A stretch of 16,266 nt of DNA from Desulfobacteraceae bacterium (GCA_022712835.1 JAFLJU010000526.1:1-16266); one strand, 5' to 3'; counted from the first letter of the stretch, positions 7,982 to 16,232 are shown. Numbers and translations are program-made. The notes: generated by a model not told the origin, from the sequence alone.

Positions 7982-9220
7982 TCATTTGGGAATCTTGGCA
8001 TAAAGGGGATACTGGCTGCAAAGATCTTTGACTTTGGCAGCTGTCGGCTCCACATTGGCTTCGTCATCCAGGATATCACAGATATACTGGGCAATTTTTT
8101 GGACAGCCTCCTGTCCCATACCCCGGGAGGTCACCAGAGGCACACCAATACGGATACCGGAAGTGACAAAGGGAGAACGAGTTTCATTGGGTACTGTATT
8201 TTTATTCACCGTGATATTGGCCCGGCCCAGTCTTTCTTCAGCTTCTTTTCCGGAAATATCCCTTTGGCTGAAATCCACCAACACCAGATGATTATCCGTT
8301 CCATTGGAAATAAGCTTATAGCCTCGTTCCATAAGAACGGTGGCCAGAACCGCACCATTTTTAATCACCTGTTTTTGGTATTCCACAAAGGTAGGTGCAA
8401 GTGCCTCTTTCAAGGCCACTGCCTTGGCAGCGATCACATGCATCAAGGGACCTCCCTGGATACCGGGAAAAATCTGGCTGCCGATCTGCTTACCGTATTT
8501 TTCAGAAGAAAGGATCAATCCGCCCCGGGGACCCCGCAGGGTTTTGTGGGTGGTTGAAGTTATCACATCGGCAAACCCGACAGGAGACGGATGAACACCA
8601 CCTGCCACAAGACCTGCTATATGGGCCATATCCACCATAAAAATGGCACCCACGGAAGCGGCAATTTCTGAAAACCCCTTAAAATCGATAATCCGGGGAT
8701 AGGCACTGGCACCGGCCACAATCATCTTGGGTTTATTTTTTTTGGCAAGGGTCTCCACCTGATTCAGATCAATCATCTGGGTATCCTGGGAAAGCCCATA
8801 ATGGGAAAAGTCATATAATTTACCGGAAAAACTCACCTTGGCACCATGGGTAAGATGCCCCCCATGGGAAAGATCCATGGCCAGAACCCGATCTCCGGGA
8901 TTTAAAAACCCGAAATAAACCCCCATGTTGGCCTGGGATCCAGAATGGGGCTGGACATTGGCATATTCAACACCAAAAAGTCGCTTCACCCTTTCTATGG
9001 CCAGCTCTTCGGCCTGATCAACAAACTCGCACCCCCCGTAATACCGCCGGGAAGGATAACCTTCCGCATATTTATTGGTTAGGATGGAACCCTGGGCCTC
9101 CATCACGGCGGGGCTTACGGTGTTTTCAGAAGCGATGAGGTTCAACCCATACTCCTGGCGAACCGATTCCTTTTCGATGATCTTGGCTATTTCCAGATCA
9201 CTTGTCTCAATATATCCCAT
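7982..9220 (-). CDS. glyA: Serine hydroxymethyltransferase
   Basis: GlyA interconverts serine and glycine while loading a one-carbon unit on tetrahydrofolate, using PLP. The 412-residue protein shows [11 protein letters not shown], the [10 protein letters not shown] motif, [24 protein letters not shown] and the PLP lysine Lys226 in [14 protein letters not shown]. The start is ATG at 9220, chosen because an excellent AGGAGGA ribosome-binding site lies 9 nt upstream; an in-frame start at 9253 would add 11 non-conserved residues. Its one-carbon product links it to the folate and dUMP genes in the same run. The 126-nt leader upstream carries 20-bp repeats. Confidence 0.97.
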   Translation of the reverse strand: MGYIETSDLEIAKIIEKESVRQEYGLNLIASENTVSPAVMEAQGSILTNKYAEGYPSRRYYGGCEFVDQAEELAIERVKRLFGVEYANVQPHSGSQANMGVYFGFLNPGDRVLAMDLSHGGHLTHGAKVSFSGKLYDFSHYGLSQDTQMIDLNQVETLAKKNKPKMIVAGASAYPRIIDFKGFSEIAASVGAIFMVDMAHIAGLVAGGVHPSPVGFADVITSTTHKTLRGPRGGLILSSEKYGKQIGSQIFPGIQGGPLMHVIAAKAVALKEALAPTFVEYQKQVIKNGAVLATVLMERGYKLISNGTDNHLVLVDFSQRDISGKEAEERLGRANITVNKNTVPNETRSPFVTSGIRIGVPLVTSRGMGQEAVQKIAQYICDILDDEANVEPTAAKVKDLCSQYPLYAKIPK

Positions 9221-9260
9221 ACAAACATTCCTCCTGAAATCCAGGATTCCCATCTTAAAA

Positions 9261-9320
9261 GATTGCAGTTATCACAAAGACATTGCCGTTAGCACAAAAG
9301 CATTGCAGCTATAGCAAAGG
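9261..9320. repeat. Three imperfect 20-bp tandem repeats in the rpiB–glyA gap
   Basis: Units at 9261–9280, 9281–9300 and 9301–9320 follow each other without spacers. On the plus strand they read gattgcagttatcacaaaga, cattgccgttagcacaaaag and cattgcagctatagcaaagg, matching pairwise at 14–15 of 20 positions, with a shared ATTGC…CAAA core. They fill about half of the gap and end about 40 nt before the glyA start. The period is not a multiple of three and the gap is not coding. It may be repeated protein-binding sites or a decaying minisatellite. Confidence 0.75.
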
Positions 9321-9346
9321 GTGAACCGCATCTGGTATCTAAAATC

Positions 9347-9787
9347 CTATAGATCAATACACTGGATTCGATCCAGATGCCTTCCCCCCTCAAATTCAGT
9401 CTCAAGCCATGTCCGCACTAGTTCAAAGGCCAGCACATCACCAATAATACGCCCGCCCATCACCAGAATATTGGCATCATTATGAATTCGGCTCAGTTGG
9501 GCTGAGAATACGTCGGAACACAGCGCTGCCCGAACTTTGGGAAACCGATTGGCCACCATGGACATACCAAGACCCGTGCCGCAAAGCAGAATCCCCCGGG
9601 AAAACTGACCGCTGGAAACAGCAGAGGCCACCTTCTTCCCGTAATCCACGTAACTTACCGATGCCTCACTGTGCGCACCGGCATCTTCAACCCGATACCC
9701 CTTGCTGAGGAGAAGGCTTTTGATCTTTTCTTTTAGCCCAAAAGCCGCATGATCACTGCCGATAATAATGGCATTGTCTTGTTCCAT
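9347..9787 (-). CDS. rpiB: Ribose 5-phosphate isomerase B
   Basis: RpiB interconverts ribose 5-phosphate and ribulose 5-phosphate; the latter is the substrate of the RibB domain encoded downstream. The 146-residue protein has GSDHAAFGLKE at 10–20, the LLCGTGLGMSM loop with catalytic Cys69, RFPKVRAALC, and HNDANILVMGGR with His102. The ATG at 9787 lies 18 nt after the acpP stop, with GGAAGAG and AGGA upstream. RpiB-family proteins that act on allose or galactose phosphates look similar, but the housekeeping context favours RpiB. Confidence 0.95.
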   Translation of the reverse strand: MEQDNAIIIGSDHAAFGLKEKIKSLLLSKGYRVEDAGAHSEASVSYVDYGKKVASAVSSGQFSRGILLCGTGLGMSMVANRFPKVRAALCSDVFSAQLSRIHNDANILVMGGRIIGDVLAFELVRTWLETEFEGGRHLDRIQCIDL

Positions 9788-9805
9788 TCCTGTCTCTTCC
9801 TTGGA

Positions 9806-10039
9806 TTAAGATTTTGTTTTGATAAAATCGATGATATCCTGGACGGTTGCAAGCGTTTCTGCAGCGTCATCATCGATTTCGATGTCAAAAATTTCTTCCA
9901 TGGACATGACAAGTTCGACAATTGTCAAAGAGTCTGCGCCGAGATCTTCAATCAAAGAGGCCTCTGGCAGCACATCTTCTATATCAATATCAGGAATCTT
10001 TTCTGCGATCACTTTCCTTACTTTGGTTTCAATAGTCAA
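9806..10039 (-). CDS. acpP: Acyl carrier protein
   Basis: ACP carries growing acyl chains on a phosphopantetheine arm. The 77-residue acidic protein has the attachment site LGADSLTIVELVM with Ser37, followed by EEIFDIEI and TVQDIIDFI, as in canonical AcpP. The start is TTG at 10039: it has AAGGAG 8 nt upstream, and the nearest ATG, at 10044, is out of frame and stops after two codons. It sits 24 nt after rpmF and directly before rpiB, with none of the usual fab neighbours. It could be a specialised ACP, but the sequence is close to the housekeeping type. Confidence 0.93.
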   Translation of the reverse strand: MTIETKVRKVIAEKIPDIDIEDVLPEASLIEDLGADSLTIVELVMSMEEIFDIEIDDDAAETLATVQDIIDFIKTKS

Positions 10040-10044
10040 GACAT
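10036..10044 (-). promoter_or_regulatory. Three-codon mini-ORF overlapping the acpP TTG start
   Basis: ATG TCT TGA lies at 10044–10036, only 3 nt after the acpP ribosome-binding site (AAGGAG, 10053–10048). Its TGA overlaps the TTG start of acpP. Initiation at TTG is better spaced (8 nt), but a ribosome starting at the ATG would stop right on the acpP start. It may be chance. Confidence 0.3.
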
Positions 10045-10063
10045 AGACTCCTTTTGGCTATTT

Positions 10064-10249
10064 TTATTCTTCGTCTGCTTTGGCTTTAATAGTTCTTCCC
10101 TTGTAGACACCGCACTCAGGACAGGCCGTATGAGGGAGCTTGGGTTCCTGACATTCCGAACAGGTTGAGATTGTCGGTGCGGAAAGTTTGTAGTGTGTTC
10201 TTCTTTTCCGGCCTCTTGCCTTGGAGTTCTTTTGCTTTGGTACTGCCAT
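10064..10249 (-). CDS. rpmF: 50S ribosomal protein L32
   Basis: This 61-residue basic protein is ribosomal L32, a component of the large subunit. It opens with MAVPKQKNSKARGRKRRTHYK and carries a zinc ribbon with Cys30, Cys33, Cys43 and Cys46 (CSEC…CPEC), so it is the zinc-binding form. The ATG at 10249 has AGGAGA 6 nt upstream. It is the first gene of the long leftward cluster and sits about 70 nt downstream of the predicted promoter start. Coupling of rpmF to fatty-acid genes is widespread; here only acpP remains beside it. Confidence 0.97.
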   Translation of the reverse strand: MAVPKQKNSKARGRKRRTHYKLSAPTISTCSECQEPKLPHTACPECGVYKGRTIKAKADEE

Positions 10250-10329
10250 TGTTCTCTCCTAACTATTTTATTTTGCTTGTTATTTTACTTTAATTACTCT
10301 CACCTGCCGCTAAACACATAAAACAAACA

Positions 10330-10358
10330 TATCTACTCCAATTTGGAAAAACTGTCAA
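10330..10358 (-). promoter_or_regulatory. Predicted sigma70-type promoter for the rpmF cluster, with a palindrome in its spacer
   Basis: On the minus strand a perfect TTGACA (10358–10353) is followed by a 17-nt spacer and TAGATA (10335–10330) as the -10 box, placing a start near 10322 and a leader of about 70 nt. Inside the spacer lies TCCAA-A-TTGGA (10337–10347), an 11-bp inverted repeat with perfect 5-bp arms. The -35 and spacing are convincing; the -10 box is only fair. An operator role for the palindrome is inference. Confidence 0.6.
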
Positions 10359-10420
10359 GACATTAAAGATTCAACCACCAGGTTTTCGTCTTCTTCCTAT
10401 TGCCCAATGACTGGTTTTGT

Positions 10421-10426
10421 GATACT
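10421..10426 (+). promoter_or_regulatory. Weak candidate -10 box for gltX
   Basis: GATACT, preceded by TGT, resembles an extended -10 element 48 nt before the gltX ATG. No good -35 box stands at the right distance (TATTGC at 10398–10403 is the best). It is offered only because gltX must be transcribed from this 224-nt divergent gap, which holds no other gene. Confidence 0.25.
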
Positions 10427-10473
10427 TAAACGCTCGAATTTACAGATAAAATTTTTTAAATTTTGGAGAACAT

Positions 10474-11877
10474 ATGGACACAATCATTACACGGTTTCCC
10501 CCCTCCCCCAGTGGCTACCTTCACATCGGTGGTGCCAGAACCGCATTGTTCAACTGGCTGTATGCCAGAAAAACCAAGGGAAAATTTGTTTTAAGAATAG
10601 AAGACACAGACGAGGCAAGATCCACTGAAGAATCGGTCACCGCTATCCTTACGTCCTTGAAATGGCTGGGAATCGACTGGGATGAAGGACCCTATTTCCA
10701 GACCCAGCGATATGATATTTACAACGCCCATATCGAAAAATTGGTGGAATCGGGCCATGCCTATTATTGTTCCTGCACACCCGACGAGGTCAATGCCATG
10801 CGGGAAGAGGCCAAGGCAAACGGTAAAAATCCACAATACAACGGCCGTTGCCGGAACCGCAAGCTTACCAAGGATAGCAACACCGTGGTCAGATTAAAAA
10901 CCCCGGATACCGGGGTCACCGTGGTTGAGGACGTGGTCAAGGGAAATACCGCCTTTCAAAATAGTGAAATAGATGATTTCATCATCCAGCGAAGCACGGG
11001 GGTTGCCATGTATAACTTGGCCGTTGTGGTGGATGATTTGACCATGAATATCAACACCGTTATCCGGGGGGATGACCACCTGGTCAACACCCCGAAACAG
11101 ATATTGATCTACCAGGCCCTGGGGGCGGATTTGCCTGTATTTGGCCACGTTCCCATGGTACTCGGGGCGGACAAGGCTCGTCTGAGCAAGCGCCATGGCG
11201 CCATGTCCGTGGGAGAATACCAGAAAATGGGATTTCTGGCCGATGCCATGATCAATTATCTGGTCCGCTTAGGGTGGTCCCATGGGGATCAGGAATTTTT
11301 TGAAAGAGAGGACCTGATTGAAAAATTTGATCTGGAACACCTGGGCCGGTCTGCTTCCATGTTTGATAGGGACAAGCTTCTGGCATTGAACGCCAAACAT
11401 ATCCAGGCCAAATCCCCGGAGCAATTAGGAGAGCATTTGTTGTTTCACTTAGATGCCCTTGGCATCCAGGCTGAAAATGATGCCTTTACCCAGGGCGTGA
11501 TTGAAACCCTTCAACCCAGGAGCAAAACCCTGGTTGAAATGGCCAGGGCAGCTGTTTTTTATTATAAGGATAAAATTGAGTTCGATGAAAAGGCTAGTAA
11601 CAAATTTCTTACACCGGAAATGGCGGACATGCTTAACAATGCGGCAAATGCCATAGAAGCACTTTCCGACTATACCCAGGAAAATCTTGAGAATCTGTTC
11701 AAACAGATCATGGAAGAGACGAACATAGGGTTTGGCAAAATTGCCCAACCCTTACGGGTGGCCATCACCGGCACCACCGTAAGCCCCGGTATATTTGAGA
11801 TGTTGCTGGCCCTGGGCCAGGGCAAAACAATTGAACGGATCAGAGAGGCTGTCGCGCTTATTCAGGCCCGGCCATAA
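10474..11877 (+). CDS. gltX: Glutamyl-tRNA synthetase
   Basis: This class I synthetase charges tRNA with glutamate. The 467-residue protein has the HIGH-type motif HIGG at 17–20 within PPSPSGYLHIGGARTALFN, the KMSKS-type loop RLSKR at 236–240, and the family stretches RIEDTD, RGDDHLVNTPKQ and FGHVPMVLG. Cys99, Cys101 and Cys126 may form a zinc site. The ATG at 10474 has GGAG 5 nt upstream. It is the only plus-strand gene in the window, divergent from rpmF. Its last 16 nt overlap the end of the convergent Memo gene, with no terminator hairpin. Whether it also charges tRNA-Gln cannot be told from this sequence. Confidence 0.97.
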   Translation: MDTIITRFPPSPSGYLHIGGARTALFNWLYARKTKGKFVLRIEDTDEARSTEESVTAILTSLKWLGIDWDEGPYFQTQRYDIYNAHIEKLVESGHAYYCSCTPDEVNAMREEAKANGKNPQYNGRCRNRKLTKDSNTVVRLKTPDTGVTVVEDVVKGNTAFQNSEIDDFIIQRSTGVAMYNLAVVVDDLTMNINTVIRGDDHLVNTPKQILIYQALGADLPVFGHVPMVLGADKARLSKRHGAMSVGEYQKMGFLADAMINYLVRLGWSHGDQEFFEREDLIEKFDLEHLGRSASMFDRDKLLALNAKHIQAKSPEQLGEHLLFHLDALGIQAENDAFTQGVIETLQPRSKTLVEMARAAVFYYKDKIEFDEKASNKFLTPEMADMLNNAANAIEALSDYTQENLENLFKQIMEETNIGFGKIAQPLRVAITGTTVSPGIFEMLLALGQGKTIERIREAVALIQARP

Positions 11878-12722
11878 ACAAGTCCTGAATATCCCACAAA
11901 ACTGTCCGACCCCGAGCGTTCAAAACTGGTGGCGTAGTCAAGCTCAATTGCCTTGACTGCGCCATTTTTTTTGCAAGCAGCCAGGGTTGCAGCAACCGCT
12001 CCCGGACAGCACATGTTTTTATGTTCCCCTCCCTGGGATAGAACACGATTCACATCCATATCCGTCATTGCCCGGATAGCGTTCCGGTCATTTTCCATTG
12101 ACACCCAATCAACTGCCTTTTGCCCACAGCCTGCCGGGGTAAACCCGAAATCAGGCCCGTAATGGGTCATATCCGTGGAACCGATGATCCGTATATGGCG
12201 GGAAAGTTTTTTTGCTTCTTGTGCGGCCATGCCCCCGATGATGGCGGCAAGACCATTGGGCGGCACCCCAGCCACCACAATTTTAGCTTGGGGGAAAAAA
12301 TATTTAATAAAGGGATATTGCAGTTCCAATGTATTTTCATCGGGAAATTTTTCAGGAGATCGTTTCCGGATACCGACACCAGCGGCAATATTATCCGTCA
12401 ATGCCTGGTCCACCTCAATATCCCCAAAGGGAGTCTCAATCATTCCATGGGTCATGATAAAGGGTTCAGATTGCCGGTGCATATGGGCGCCAAACAAAAG
12501 GATGGTATCAATGTCAAAATCCCCTCCGGGAACAAGAGAAGCGATCACCCTGGCGGCGATACTACCGGAAAAATGCCAGCCGGCATGGGGAACAACTCCG
12601 CCGACAAAATCCCCATCCAGTTTTCCCTGGCCCTCCCCAAGGTATTGCTGGATGGCGGTTTCGCACTCCTTAGACGTGCCGGGATACCAGGTACCGGCAA
12701 AAACGGCTCGTTTTTTTTCCAT
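11862..12722 (-). CDS. amrB: Memo-family protein (AmmeMemoRadiSam system protein B)
   Basis: This 286-residue protein belongs to the Memo family, which has the fold of class III extradiol dioxygenases; its bacterial function is not established. It opens with RAVFAGTWYPG (5–15) and has candidate metal ligands His46 (PHAG), His80/His82 (GAHMH), His187 (TDMTHYG) and Cys238/Cys239, matching the His-His-His-Cys site of characterised Memo proteins. The usual EHSLE-like stretch reads ENTLE (129–133). It is probably cytosolic. The ATG at 12722 has GGGAG 6 nt upstream. It follows hypB after a 54-nt gap made largely of 13-bp repeats. The usual partners, AMMECR1 and a radical SAM protein, are not in the window. 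The symbol follows the AmmeMemoRadiSam naming. Confidence 0.88.
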   Translation of the reverse strand: MEKKRAVFAGTWYPGTSKECETAIQQYLGEGQGKLDGDFVGGVVPHAGWHFSGSIAARVIASLVPGGDFDIDTILLFGAHMHRQSEPFIMTHGMIETPFGDIEVDQALTDNIAAGVGIRKRSPEKFPDENTLELQYPFIKYFFPQAKIVVAGVPPNGLAAIIGGMAAQEAKKLSRHIRIIGSTDMTHYGPDFGFTPAGCGQKAVDWVSMENDRNAIRAMTDMDVNRVLSQGGEHKNMCCPGAVAATLAACKKNGAVKAIELDYATSFERSGSDSFVGYSGLVYGRA

Positions 12723-12737
12723 GGGTTTCTCCCTATT

Positions 12738-12789
12738 TTATATAGCTATTTTATCTGGCTGTATTATCTGGCTGTATTATCTGGCTGTT
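12738..12789. repeat. 13-bp tandem repeat across the hypB stop codon
   Basis: Plus-strand units at 12751–12763 and 12764–12776 are identical (ttatctggctgta); a third at 12777–12789 differs only in its last base; a degraded fourth at 12738–12750 matches 9 of 13. On the minus strand the third unit encodes the final Thr-Ala-Arg and TAA stop of hypB, and the others fill most of the gap before the Memo gene. Every unit carries the same TAA. The array appears to have grown by duplication of the hypB tail into the spacer. Confidence 0.85.
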
Positions 12790-13445
12790 TTTTCTTTTAC
12801 CTTTTCCCTTAGCCATGCAAGCCAGGGTTCAAATCCCTCTTCTGTTTTAGCAGAAAGCTCAAACACGGGCATGCCAGGGTGAACTTTTTTCATGTTGTCC
12901 ACGGCCAGAGCCACATCCAAATCAAGATAGGGCAACAAATCCACCTTGTTCAAAATGGCAATATCGGCCACCTGGAACATGAGAGGATATTTTAAAGGTT
13001 TGTCTTCACCTTCTGTCACACTCAGGACAACCGCTCTTGCATCTTCGCCAATGTCAAATTCCGCCGGGCATACCAGATTGCCAATATTTTCCACAATGAG
13101 CAAATCAAGATCATCGCATCCCAAACCCTTGGCTGAAGACTCGATAAGATGAGCTGCCAGATGACAATCCCCGCCAAACTGATCGGTATTGATCTGGGTG
13201 ACCTTGGCATTGGTGACGGCAAGCCTGTCTGCATCATTGGTGGTGCAGACATCCCCCACAATCACTCCTACCCTTATTTCCGGCATCAAATGAACCAGGG
13301 TTTTGCACAGGGTTTCGGTTTTCCCCGACCCCGGGGATGACATCATGTTCAGGACGAACACATTATTTTCTTTAAAGTATGCCCTGTTGCGGTCTGCGTC
13401 TGTTTCGTTTTTTTCAAGTATTCGTTTTTGAATATTTATTTCCAT
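12777..13445 (-). CDS. hypB: Hydrogenase nickel incorporation GTPase HypB
   Basis: HypB is a GTPase that, with HypA, delivers nickel to [NiFe] hydrogenase large subunits. The 222-residue protein has the P-loop SSPGSGKT at 36–43, VGDVCTTNDADR, the metal-binding GGDCHLAAH (Cys94, His95), ENIGNLVCPAEFDIGE with Cys126, and NKVD at 166–169. The N-terminus lacks both the His-rich tract and the CxxCGC nickel site seen in some HypB, so only the G-domain metal site is present. The ATG at 13445 has AAGGAAAG upstream, 19 nt after hypA. Its last codons lie inside a 13-bp tandem repeat. No hydrogenase subunits or hypCDEF are in the window. Confidence 0.96.
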   Translation of the reverse strand: MEINIQKRILEKNETDADRNRAYFKENNVFVLNMMSSPGSGKTETLCKTLVHLMPEIRVGVIVGDVCTTNDADRLAVTNAKVTQINTDQFGGDCHLAAHLIESSAKGLGCDDLDLLIVENIGNLVCPAEFDIGEDARAVVLSVTEGEDKPLKYPLMFQVADIAILNKVDLLPYLDLDVALAVDNMKKVHPGMPVFELSAKTEEGFEPWLAWLREKVKEKTAR

Positions 13446-13464
13446 GGTTCTTTCCTTTTTTTAA

Positions 13465-13815
13465 TTACGCATCTGCCAATTCCAAGGAAGTGATCTCAAT
13501 TTCTCTTCCGGAAATCATTTCCACCTCCCCCTTTTCACAATCCGGACATTTAAACATAGGGGTATCCACTTCCCACTCTTGATGGCAAACCTTACAATGG
13601 ATTTTAACCGGAACCGACTCGATCACAAGCTTCACATTTTCCAAAGGAGTGTCCTTGGTGATGATTTCAATGCAAAAGGTCAGGCTGTGCTCCACCACGG
13701 AAGCCAATTTTCCGATTCTCAAATTGAGAATAGCCACCTTAGGGTCATCCATATCTTCCGGGATTGCATCCATTGCTATTTTTACCAATTCTTCGGCAAT
13801 GCCCATTTCATGCAT
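13465..13815 (-). CDS. hypA: Hydrogenase maturation nickel metallochaperone HypA
   Basis: HypA binds nickel through its N-terminal MHE and passes it to hydrogenase with HypB. The 116-residue protein starts MHEMGIAEEL (nickel ligand His2), has IGKLASVVEHSLTFC at 34–48, and a zinc site CKVC (Cys74, Cys77) with CPDC (Cys90, Cys93), then ends in the acidic IEITSLEL. The ATG at 13815 lies 3 nt after the tgt stop, so its AGGAGA ribosome-binding site is inside the end of tgt, suggesting coupled expression with queuosine genes. Confidence 0.97.
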   Translation of the reverse strand: MHEMGIAEELVKIAMDAIPEDMDDPKVAILNLRIGKLASVVEHSLTFCIEIITKDTPLENVKLVIESVPVKIHCKVCHQEWEVDTPMFKCPDCEKGEVEMISGREIEITSLELADA

Positions 13816-13818
13816 AAA

Positions 13819-14955
<1,137 letters not shown>

Positions 14956-14976
14956 TTATTTAATGTCCTTAACGTT

Positions 14977-16041
14977 TCATTCAATCAGCATGGCATCACC
15001 ATAACTGAAAAATCGATAATCTTCAGCAATGGCTGTCTCATACGCCTGTATCATTTTGTCCCTGGAATAAAATGCCGACACCAGCATCAACAGCGTGGAC
15101 TTGGGCAGATGGAAATTGGTCACCATGGCATCCACACATTTAAAGGTATACCCCGGATAGATAAACAAATCACAATTGCCCACACCGGGACTCACACACC
15201 CCTTGTCATCTGACAAATACTCAAGGGTTCTGACCGAGGTGGTTCCCACCGCGATCACCCGCCTGTTCTCACGCTTGGCCCGGTTAATAATATCCGCGGC
15301 CTGGGGCGACACCGAATAATATTCAGAATGGATCTGGTGCTCACGGATATCATCCACCCGGACCGGGACAAAGGTACCATACCCCACATGAAGAGTGATA
15401 TTGGCAAATTGAACTCCCTTTGTTTCAAGTTCCGTCATGAGGGGTTTTGTAAAATGGAGACCTGCCGTTGGGGCTGCCACCGCCCCTTCTGTTTCGGCAT
15501 AGACGGTTTGATAACTCTGGTTGTCCAGGGTCAGATCCCCATCTGTCTCATTTCGTTTTATATAGGGTGGCAGGGGAATTTGTCCAAAGGCTTTTAAGGC
15601 GGTGATGAAATCTTGCCCCCCAAAGAATCGAACCTGGGAGATATATTGCTGCACCTGCATCACTTCGGCCTTTATCCCCTCCCCCAAATGTAAGATTGCA
15701 CCCACCCGGGGGCTTTTAGACGCTTTAATCAGACAACCACATTGAAAAAAACCCGTGCTCTCAAGATGTTTCACACCCGCCGCGTAATCAATGATCATTA
15801 CTTCCACCCGGCCACCGGTCTCTTTTTTTCCCAAAAGCCTTGCCGGAATCACCCGGGTATTGTTCACCACCAGCAAATCACCGGGCACCAGCAAATTTGC
15901 AAGATCAAAAAACCGACAATGGTTCAACAGATTCTCTTTCCGGTTAATGTGCAACAATCTGGACCCGCTTCTGTCTTGGCAAGGCACCTGGGCAATCTGC
16001 TGTTCGGGCAGATCATAGTCATAGTCAGACAATAGATACAT
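14977..16041 (-). CDS. queA: S-adenosylmethionine:tRNA ribosyltransferase-isomerase
   Basis: QueA adds the ribosyl part of SAM to preQ1-tRNA to give epoxyqueuosine, the step after Tgt. The 354-residue protein is full length: DYDLPEQQIAQVP near the start, NNTRVIPARLLG, GRVEVMI, the YAETEGAVAAPTAGLHFT motif near residue 185, HVGYGTFVPV, TNFHLPKSTLLMLVSAF and YRFFSYGDAMLI at the end. The ATG at 16041 overlaps the stop of the upstream small membrane protein as TAATG, indicating coupling. queA–tgt is a conserved pair in bacteria. Confidence 0.97.
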   Translation of the reverse strand: MYLLSDYDYDLPEQQIAQVPCQDRSGSRLLHINRKENLLNHCRFFDLANLLVPGDLLVVNNTRVIPARLLGKKETGGRVEVMIIDYAAGVKHLESTGFFQCGCLIKASKSPRVGAILHLGEGIKAEVMQVQQYISQVRFFGGQDFITALKAFGQIPLPPYIKRNETDGDLTLDNQSYQTVYAETEGAVAAPTAGLHFTKPLMTELETKGVQFANITLHVGYGTFVPVRVDDIREHQIHSEYYSVSPQAADIINRAKRENRRVIAVGTTSVRTLEYLSDDKGCVSPGVGNCDLFIYPGYTFKCVDAMVTNFHLPKSTLLMLVSAFYSRDKMIQAYETAIAEDYRFFSYGDAMLIE

Positions 16042-16232
16042 TAATTTACTCCCATGGCAAGGTAAACAAGTCCAAGACCCGCGATCATCAGAAAAAAACC
16101 AAATCGTCTGAGAATGGCAGTATCCAGGGTGAGGATCATTTGAACCGTTGCCTTCATTTTGTCTGGAAAGGCAAAATAGGGAAGCCCCTCAACAATCATG
16201 ACCATGCCAATGACACAAAGAAAAAATTTCAC
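16041..16232 (-). CDS. Small inner-membrane protein, DUF2065 (YjeT-like)
   Basis: This 63-residue protein matches the DUF2065 family in length and layout: an N-terminal hydrophobic segment at about 2–17, the conserved EGLPYFAFPDKMK loop, and a second hydrophobic segment at about 44–61 after LRRFGFF. Two membrane passes are likely. Its function is unknown. The start is GTG at 16232: an in-frame stop lies directly upstream (TGA-GTG), and AGGGA lies about 11 nt before it. It ends 1 nt into queA. The 34 nt to the window edge hold no recognisable gene. Confidence 0.8.
   Translation of the reverse strand: MKFFLCVIGMVMIVEGLPYFAFPDKMKATVQMILTLDTAILRRFGFFLMIAGLGLVYLAMGVN

Noticed and set aside
7954..8094. 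Upstream extension of the dCMP deaminase by 47 residues
   Set aside because: It overlaps the end of glyA in another frame and lacks family similarity.
7748..8557. Plus-strand open frame of 269 codons opposite the dCMP deaminase gene and glyA
   Set aside because: It is a shadow of strongly conserved coding sequence on the other strand, with no motif and no ribosome-binding site of note.
9221..9346. Glycine riboswitch or CRISPR-like array before glyA
   Set aside because: No paired glycine aptamer core is visible, and the 20-bp units are contiguous without unique spacers, so it is not a CRISPR array.
10407..10628. Small plus-strand frame beginning in the rpmF–gltX gap
   Set aside because: It runs out of frame into gltX, has no good ribosome-binding site, and mirrors no known small protein.
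11860..11875. GGCCCGGCC as a terminator stem between gltX and memo
   Set aside because: The palindrome is too short, has no loop and no following T-tract.
12120..12882. Two overlapping plus-strand open frames (230 and 235 codons) opposite memo
   Set aside because: Both are antisense to the Memo gene and run through the 13-bp repeats; their hydrophobic ends come only from the repeat and T-rich spacer.
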